This document shows positions 5,312-9,681 of a DNA stretch of 9,681 bases, one piece after another. The stretch comes from CAZAYP01 sp964489425 [NCBI: uncultured Verrucomicrobiota bacterium] (GTDB lineage: Bacteria; Verrucomicrobiota; Kiritimatiellia; RZYC01): positions 1 to 9,681 of the forward strand of contig CAZAYP010000128.1 of assembly GCA_964489425.1 (NCBI GenBank), written 5' to 3'. How positions within the stretch are numbered: position 1 is the first letter of the stretch; every line of letters begins with the position of its first letter. Under the pieces are notes generated by a model. It was not told the DNA's origin, ran no database searches, and saw nothing but the letters and a program-made list of their open reading frames with translations. The position numbers were made by a program, and so were the translations under genes.

Positions 5312-8300
5312 ATGAAATGCAGTTACGGTATGGGCGCATTGATCGGCGGTCTGATGGTCTTGATGATGGGCGCCGGTGTCATGGCCCAGGATGACGTCAG
5401 CCTGGAAGAACTGCTCAACGATATATCCAATACCCAGCCGCCGCCGGCCGCAACGCCCGGCGCGGCCGCGCCGGGCGACGAGGGCGTGCCCCCGCCGCCA
5501 TCCATGGAAGATCCGTCGCTGCCCATGGATGCCGCGCCCATGGAAGCTCCCGCCCCGGTCGAGCCGACCCCGCCGCCCACGGACGCTTCCTTGGACGAGA
5601 TCCTGATGGATGAATCGGCCTCCACGCCTGCCGAGCCCGCCGCTCCGGTGGAAGATCCATCCATGACCGAAGCGCCGCCCATGGATATCCCGGTGGAAGA
5701 ACCCATGCCCGCAGACATGGCGGCTGAGCCGGCACCCGTGGAGATGGACGTGGCGGCCGAACCGGTGATGGAGCCTGCTCCGGCTACGGATGACGCGGCC
5801 TTGGATGACATCCTGGGCGCCGCGGAAACACCCGCCGAACCCGCAGTGGAACCGTCCATGGAAGAAATTTTTGCCGAGGAACCCGCTGCCGAACCTCCGC
5901 CGGCCGAACTCGTCGAACCAGCGCAGGTTGAAGAAATTATCGCGGTCGAAGAAACCGTGGAGGTCACGCCGGATTCCGGCGCCGTGGCCGAGGTGGCGGA
6001 ACTGGTGGTCGAGGAAACCCCGGCCCCGTCTAAGCCGGCGGCGAAACCCGAAGCGCCCAAGGCCAAGCCGCGCAAAGGCGGGGCTGACCCCGTGGAGGCG
6101 CTGACGCAGACGCGCGCCACGCAGATGGCGGCCCAGGAAGAAGTCCGCCGCCAGGCCCTTGAAATCCAGGGGTTGAAGAGCCTCGAAGCGGGCTTGCAGC
6201 AACTGGAGCTACTGAAATACGAAGACGCCATCAAATCCTTTGAAGATGCCCTCAAGAATATCCCGGCCCGCCCAGCCATGATGTCCGAGCGCAACCGTGC
6301 CGTCTGGGGCCAGGCCGCCGCCGAGTTCGGCCTTGCCAAGGCCATCCTGGACAAGCCGGACGCCAAGACCGAGGATGCGCTCAAGCATGCGGAAACCGCC
6401 GCCCGCCTGGCACCGGACAACAAGAACTACGTGGCCCTGTCCCAGAAGCTCACCGAGCGTTACGATCGCGAGTTGGAAAAGGCCAAGATCCCCGTGCCGG
6501 TCAAGCTCCGCGTGGACGTGGTTCAGAAAAAGAAGTCCATCACCGATCTGATCAAGGAAGGCCGCCAGTTCTACGAAATTGGCGATTTCAACGCGGCGGA
6601 AGCCATTTTCGAACAGGTGCTGCTGCGCGACGAGTACAACGTGGATGCCATGAAGTTCCTCAAGAAAATCGGCGAGCGCCAGTACAAGGTCGCCTCGCGT
6701 GAACTGCTGGCCACCCGCGCCGAAGCCATGGCCGAGGTCCGCAAGAAATGGAACCCGCCGATCATGGAAGAAGTTACTTTGCCCACGGCCATGCCGGGCC
6801 GCACCACGGTCAGCGCGCAGAGCGACGCCGACAAGCTGCGCAAGAAAATGGATGATATCATCATTCCGTCCATCGACTTCAAGCAGGCCAACATCCAGGC
6901 CGTGGTTGACTACCTCTCGGAAGCCGCCCGCGCTGGCGATATCAAGGATGGCGTGGGTGTAAACATCGTTCTGAATCTTGATCTCCGCGCGGAAAACGCT
7001 TCGCCTGGTACCTCGCCTGCGGCCGCCCCGATGGATGGGTTGGACATGGGCGGCGGATTGGGCGACAGCCTGGACATGGGCCTCGACTCCTCCATGGACA
7101 GCGCCAGCGCCGCGGGCGTCGTGCCGGCCATCACCCTGAACCTGCGCCGCATCTCGCTGCATGAAGCGCTCAAGATCATCACCGAGGTGGCGGGCCTGCG
7201 CTATCGCATCGATAACAACATTGTCGTGATTACCCCGTCGGGTTGGGCGGCTGGTCCGGTCATCACCCGCCTGTACCCGGTGCAACCGTCGATCCTCGAT
7301 GTGATCATTGAGCGAGATGCGCCCCAGGAACAGCGCAGCGACTTTATCGAACTCGGCGCCAGCAAGCCCGTGGTCAAGCGCGGCGACGTTAAGGAGTTCT
7401 TTGTCAAGGCCGGCGTGCCGTTCCCCCAGGGGTCGTCCATCACCTACAACGCCTCCATCAGCCAGTTGATCGTGGCCAATACCGCGGAAAATCTGGAGAT
7501 TTTTGAGCGCATCCTGTCGCAGCTCAATGTGATCCCCAACCAGGTTGAGATCGAAGCGCGGTTCATCGAGATCGGCGAAAACGATCTGGAAGAACTAGGC
7601 TTGGAATGGATCCTGAACGACAACTGGGAAATCGCCCAGAAACAGTCGTCGGCGCCGTTCGGTGGCCGCGAGCGCGTGCAGATTAACGAGAACGACAAAG
7701 GGTTCTCGCAAGCCCTGCGCTTCTTTGGCGCGGACAAGACCACCGGGTCCATCCAACCGGCCTCCACGGTCACGCGCGCTACGTCGGCCAGCCCGCTGGG
7801 CAACATTCTTTCCATCTCCGGCGTGCTGACCAACCCCGAGTTGACCGTCGTGCTGCATGCCATTTCCCAGCACGGTGGCAGCGACCTGCTGTCCGCGCCG
7901 CGCGTAACCTCGCGCAGCGGTGTCAACGCCACCATCAAAGTCGTGCGCGAAATCATTTACCCGACCGAGTTCGACGTCACGGAACCAACCATCGCTGCGT
8001 CCACCGTGTCCGGGCAGGGAACGGCCGGCGGCTTGGTGACTCCGCCCACGGTCACGCCGCAGGGCTTCGAAACCCGCCAGACCGGCGTGATCCTGAACGT
8101 GACGCCCACCGTGGGGCCGGATGGCTACACGATTGACTTGGTCATGGTGCCGGAAGTGTGCGAGTTGGTTGACTGGATCCAGTACGGTTCGGAGAGCACT
8201 GCTGGTGGCCAGACGTTTATCTACAATATTCCGCAGCCCGTGTTCAGCAGTCGGAACGTGACCACCAGTATCGTGATCTGGGACGGCCAGACCGTGGTCA

Positions 8301-8548
8301 TGGGCGGGTTGATCAAGGAAGAGTTGGTCACCATGAAGGATAAGGTGCCGATCCTGGGTGATGTGCCGCTGCTGGGCTACCTGTTCCAGAGCAATGGCGA
8401 GTACAGCCAGAAGAAGAACCTGTTGATCTTTGTTACTGCGCGCCTCGTGGATCCGGCGGGCAAGCCGATTCACACGGCGGAAACGCTGAGCATGAATACC
8501 GTCTCACCGGCAAGTGCGCCGGATGCCGAGGCTGTGACCACGCCGTAA
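5312..8548 (+). CDS. TPR-containing type IV pilus-like outer-membrane secretin (Amuc_1098-like)
   Basis: The product is 1078 residues. A signal peptide (1-25, cleavage after VMA) has no lipobox. Residues 26 to about 250 are a Pro/Ala/Glu/Met-rich acidic linker, then a basic Pro/Lys patch and a TPR-like helical region (about 285-460; clearest repeat near 413-458). A first N-domain (about 513-641) is split by a Gly/Met/Asp-rich insert (562-604). A second N-domain (about 650-742) includes VKEFFVKAG and SQLIVANTAENLEIFERILSQ. The secretin beta domain starts at VEIEARFIEI (745-754) and holds the family signature VPILGDVPLLGYLF (1012-1025). By homology it forms a multimeric gated channel in the outer membrane. 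I see no AMIN domains, unlike classical PilQ, so the TPR/linker part may handle cell-wall or partner binding. It ends in tandem TAATAA. Spacing and SD suggest separately tuned expression. The secretin call is very secure. Confidence 0.95.
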   Translation: MKCSYGMGALIGGLMVLMMGAGVMAQDDVSLEELLNDISNTQPPPAATPGAAAPGDEGVPPPPSMEDPSLPMDAAPMEAPAPVEPTPPPTDASLDEILMDESASTPAEPAAPVEDPSMTEAPPMDIPVEEPMPADMAAEPAPVEMDVAAEPVMEPAPATDDAALDDILGAAETPAEPAVEPSMEEIFAEEPAAEPPPAELVEPAQVEEIIAVEETVEVTPDSGAVAEVAELVVEETPAPSKPAAKPEAPKAKPRKGGADPVEALTQTRATQMAAQEEVRRQALEIQGLKSLEAGLQQLELLKYEDAIKSFEDALKNIPARPAMMSERNRAVWGQAAAEFGLAKAILDKPDAKTEDALKHAETAARLAPDNKNYVALSQKLTERYDRELEKAKIPVPVKLRVDVVQKKKSITDLIKEGRQFYEIGDFNAAEAIFEQVLLRDEYNVDAMKFLKKIGERQYKVASRELLATRAEAMAEVRKKWNPPIMEEVTLPTAMPGRTTVSAQSDADKLRKKMDDIIIPSIDFKQANIQAVVDYLSEAARAGDIKDGVGVNIVLNLDLRAENASPGTSPAAAPMDGLDMGGGLGDSLDMGLDSSMDSASAAGVVPAITLNLRRISLHEALKIITEVAGLRYRIDNNIVVITPSGWAAGPVITRLYPVQPSILDVIIERDAPQEQRSDFIELGASKPVVKRGDVKEFFVKAGVPFPQGSSITYNASISQLIVANTAENLEIFERILSQLNVIPNQVEIEARFIEIGENDLEELGLEWILNDNWEIAQKQSSAPFGGRERVQINENDKGFSQALRFFGADKTTGSIQPASTVTRATSASPLGNILSISGVLTNPELTVVLHAISQHGGSDLLSAPRVTSRSGVNATIKVVREIIYPTEFDVTEPTIAASTVSGQGTAGGLVTPPTVTPQGFETRQTGVILNVTPTVGPDGYTIDLVMVPEVCELVDWIQYGSESTAGGQTFIYNIPQPVFSSRNVTTSIVIWDGQTVVMGGLIKEELVTMKDKVPILGDVPLLGYLFQSNGEYSQKKNLLIFVTARLVDPAGKPIHTAETLSMNTVSPASAPDAEAVTTP

Positions 8549-8577
8549 TAAGCGGCCGGGTCGGTTGATCGAAGCTG

Positions 8578-8608
8578 TGCGCCCGCGCAGAAATGCAGGT
8601 GGGGCGCA
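8578..8608 (+). other. Hairpin with GAAA tetraloop after the secretin gene
   Basis: TGCGCCC (8578-8584) pairs with GGGCGCA (8602-8608). Inside, GCA-GAAA-TGC (8587-8596) can close a GNRA tetraloop. It starts about 30 bases after the secretin stop and lacks a T run. It could protect the 3' end of the operon mRNA or act as a pause site. Confidence 0.4.
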
Positions 8609-8633
8609 ATAGAGTGCGCGTTCATGACGTCGT

Positions 8634-8646
8634 GGGAAAGTTTCCC
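8634..8646. repeat. Short perfect palindrome GGGAAA-G-TTTCCC
   Basis: A 13-bp odd-centred palindrome about 55 bp before the exonuclease start. It makes a poor RNA hairpin (three-base loop), so a DNA-binding site is more likely if it has any function. It may be chance. Confidence 0.35.
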
Positions 8647-8650
8647 GTGC

Positions 8651-8680
8651 GTGTAGTGGCGGAATACGGCCACTATATTT
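8651..8680 (+). terminator. Weak intrinsic terminator candidate after the pilus-like operon
   Basis: TAGTGGC (8654-8660) pairs with GCCACTA (8669-8675) around an eight-base loop. The stem extends to ten pairs with G-T wobbles down to 8651 and 8678. A short T-rich stretch, TATATTTGTC, overlaps and follows the stem. The stem is fair but the U tract is poor, so read-through into the exonuclease gene is possible. Confidence 0.35.
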
Positions 8681-8701
8681 GTCAAAGCCAAACCCCAAGA
8701 T

Positions 8702-9577
8702 ATGAATTCCAAACCTTACATGCTGGTAGACGGCACGGCTCTGGTTTACCGCGCGTTTTACGCAATCCGGGAACTGAGCACCGCGGCCGGGGAGCCGACC
8801 AATGCCCTGTTCGGCTTTATTCGTGCCCTGCGCCAGCTTGGGGAGCAGTGGCAACCATCGCACTGGCTTGTGGCGTTCGATGGCGGCCGGCCGGAAGCGC
8901 GCTTGCAGTTGCTGGAAACCTACAAGGCCCAGCGCCCGGAAATGCCGGACCCGTTGCGTTGTCAATTGCCGGCGATCAACGAGTACCTGGCCTGCGCGCG
9001 CATCCCCATGCTGCTGCTCAAGGGCCAGGAAGCGGACGATATCATCGCCACCGCCGCTCGCCGCGTGGCGCCGCCGGACGCCGCCGTGCTGATTGCCACC
9101 AGCGATAAGGACATGTTTCAACTCGTGGACGGGCGTACCCGGATCGTCCCGCTGGCCAAAACCGGCGAGGTCATGGGCCCGGCCGAAGTGCAGGCCAAGA
9201 CCGGAGTGCTCCCGGATCGCATTGTACCCTGGCTGGCGCTCGTGGGCGACAGTTCGGACAACATCCCCGGTGTGCCGGGCGTGGGTGCCAAGACTGCGGC
9301 CAAGTGGCTGGAGCAACACGGCAGCCTGGACGGCATCTGGGCCAACCTGGCCCAGCTGAAACCGCCGCGATTACAGGCCGTCATGGAACAGTCGCGCGCC
9401 GTCATCCTCAAGAATCTCGAGCTGGTGCGCCTGCGCGATGATTTGCCGCTGCCCATCGTTGCGGAAGATCTTGCGCGGCGGGAACCGGATCCTGACCGCC
9501 TCCGCGAGTTGTACCGGCGCTACGAGTTGAGCAGTTTGCTGCGAGAGCTTGAGCAGCCGGAACTCAAGCTGTTTTAA
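8702..9577 (+). CDS. Stand-alone 5'-3' exonuclease (FEN-like, DNA polymerase I N-terminal domain family)
   Basis: The product is 291 residues and has the complete fold but no polymerase. Motifs in order: MLVDGTALVYRAF (7-19, metal ligand D10), FDGG (59-62, D60), YKAQRPEMP (74-82, the helical-arch basic segment), GQEADDI (108-114, E110, D112, D113), TSDKDMFQLV (133-142, D135, D137), and GDSSDNIPGVPGVGAK (182-197, D183, D186), which leads into the helix-three-turn-helix that grips DNA. All expected acidic metal ligands are present, so it should be active, removing RNA primers or flaps by two-metal hydrolysis in the cytoplasm. Length is typical of stand-alone members. ATG 8702 has only a weak upstream purine stretch; an internal ATG at 8720 would still keep D10. 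It follows the pilus-like operon on the same strand by 153 bases and is probably functionally unrelated. It may be the sole such nuclease if the genome's polA lacks this domain. Confidence 0.93.
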   Translation: MNSKPYMLVDGTALVYRAFYAIRELSTAAGEPTNALFGFIRALRQLGEQWQPSHWLVAFDGGRPEARLQLLETYKAQRPEMPDPLRCQLPAINEYLACARIPMLLLKGQEADDIIATAARRVAPPDAAVLIATSDKDMFQLVDGRTRIVPLAKTGEVMGPAEVQAKTGVLPDRIVPWLALVGDSSDNIPGVPGVGAKTAAKWLEQHGSLDGIWANLAQLKPPRLQAVMEQSRAVILKNLELVRLRDDLPLPIVAEDLARREPDPDRLRELYRRYELSSLLRELEQPELKLF

Positions 9578-9598
9578 GAGGGTTCCGGTGTCGGAATA

Positions 9599-9661
9599 TT
9601 TTCCCGCAGAGGCAAAGCCGGATCTGACTTCTTGGCGGCTTAGCGTCTTTGCGGGAGAAAA
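9599..9661. repeat. Long imperfect inverted repeat, probable dispersed element
   Basis: TCCCGCA (9602-9608) is inverted at 9650-9656 (TGCGGGA), flanked outward by T-runs and A-runs. Further inward, AAGCCG (9615-9620) matches the complement of CGGCTT (9636-9641), so the arms are about 20-25 bp with small offsets. The right arm, read on the minus strand as CGCAAAGACGCTAAG, looks like a repeat I have seen dispersed in many bacterial genomes. It starts 21 bases after the exonuclease stop and could also serve as its 3' hairpin; there is no downstream T run. The remaining bases to 9681 show no gene start. Confidence 0.55.
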
Positions 9662-9681
9662 CAATCTGGAATGGATGGAGA

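Noticed and set aside
5294-6423. Two overlapping minus-strand frames of 302 and 366 codons opposite the secretin linker
   Set aside because: They are shadows of the Pro/Ala/Glu-rich coding strand; their Gly/Arg/His or Ser/Ala/Gly low complexity follows from that, and neither has a ribosome site.
6209-7285. 358-codon minus-strand frame
   Set aside because: Antisense to the TPR and N-domains of the secretin; no domain and biased composition.
8674-8706. Promoter for the exonuclease gene (TATATT at 8674, or TTGTCA at 8679 with TATGAA at 8701)
   Set aside because: TATATT lacks a matching -35, and the second pair would start transcription inside the coding region; neither is convincing.
8504-9319. 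271-codon minus-strand frame across the exonuclease gene
   Set aside because: The plus-strand frame has a complete set of nuclease motifs; the reverse has none.
1-9681. tRNA, rRNA, CRISPR array, insertion sequence, phage or integrase genes
   Set aside because: No cloverleaf-like sequence, regular repeat-spacer pattern, transposase motif or integrase motif was seen on either strand.

Overview
The window is a GC-rich (roughly 60-65 % by eye) bacterial segment. It is dominated by one five-gene plus-strand operon that I recognise as the type IV pilus-like locus best known from Akkermansia muciniphila (Amuc_1102, 1101, 1100, 1099, 1098). This gene set, together with a dockerin/TSP3-like calcium motif pair typical of secreted proteins in this group, points to the Verrucomicrobiota/Kiritimatiellota/Lentisphaerota part of the PVC superphylum. 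I cannot fix the taxon more closely from sequence alone.

Layout: (1) positions 1-423, minus strand, the N-terminal 141 residues of a PHP-domain phosphoesterase (TrpH/RNase AM type) running off the left edge. (2) positions 424-767, a divergent intergenic region with two near-identical palindromes 31 bp apart centre to centre, a nine-T run, and a plausible promoter and Shine-Dalgarno (SD) site for the operon. (3) 768-8548, the operon: a small exported Amuc_1102-like protein; a PilM-PilN fusion; an Amuc_1100-like (PilO-like) protein; an Amuc_1099-like protein in the PilP position that carries a four-cysteine zinc-ribbon motif and two EF-hand loops; and a large TPR-containing secretin (Amuc_1098-like). 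Gaps are 14 and 4 nt, then a 4-nt overlap, then 75 nt that hold a perfect hairpin and a strong SD before the secretin. (4) 8549-8701, an intergenic region with three inverted repeats, the last a weak terminator candidate. (5) 8702-9577, a stand-alone 5'-3' exonuclease (FEN/PIN fold, the N-terminal domain type of DNA polymerase I). (6) 9578-9681, a tail with a long imperfect inverted repeat that looks like a dispersed element.

How the genes work together: the order parallels pilMNOPQ. The actin-like PilM domain is covalently joined to the PilN-like membrane protein. The PilO-like and PilP-position proteins would complete an inner-membrane alignment complex that reaches across the periplasm to the secretin pore. 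No pilin, PilB/PilT ATPase, PilC or prepilin peptidase is in the window, so whether the machine builds a fibre, secretes, or is structural cannot be decided here. The features least explained by standard pilus biology are the metal-binding insert in the fourth gene, a six-residue acidic motif occurring four times in the secretin linker, a Gly/Met/Asp-rich insert in the secretin's first N-domain, and the twin palindromes upstream.
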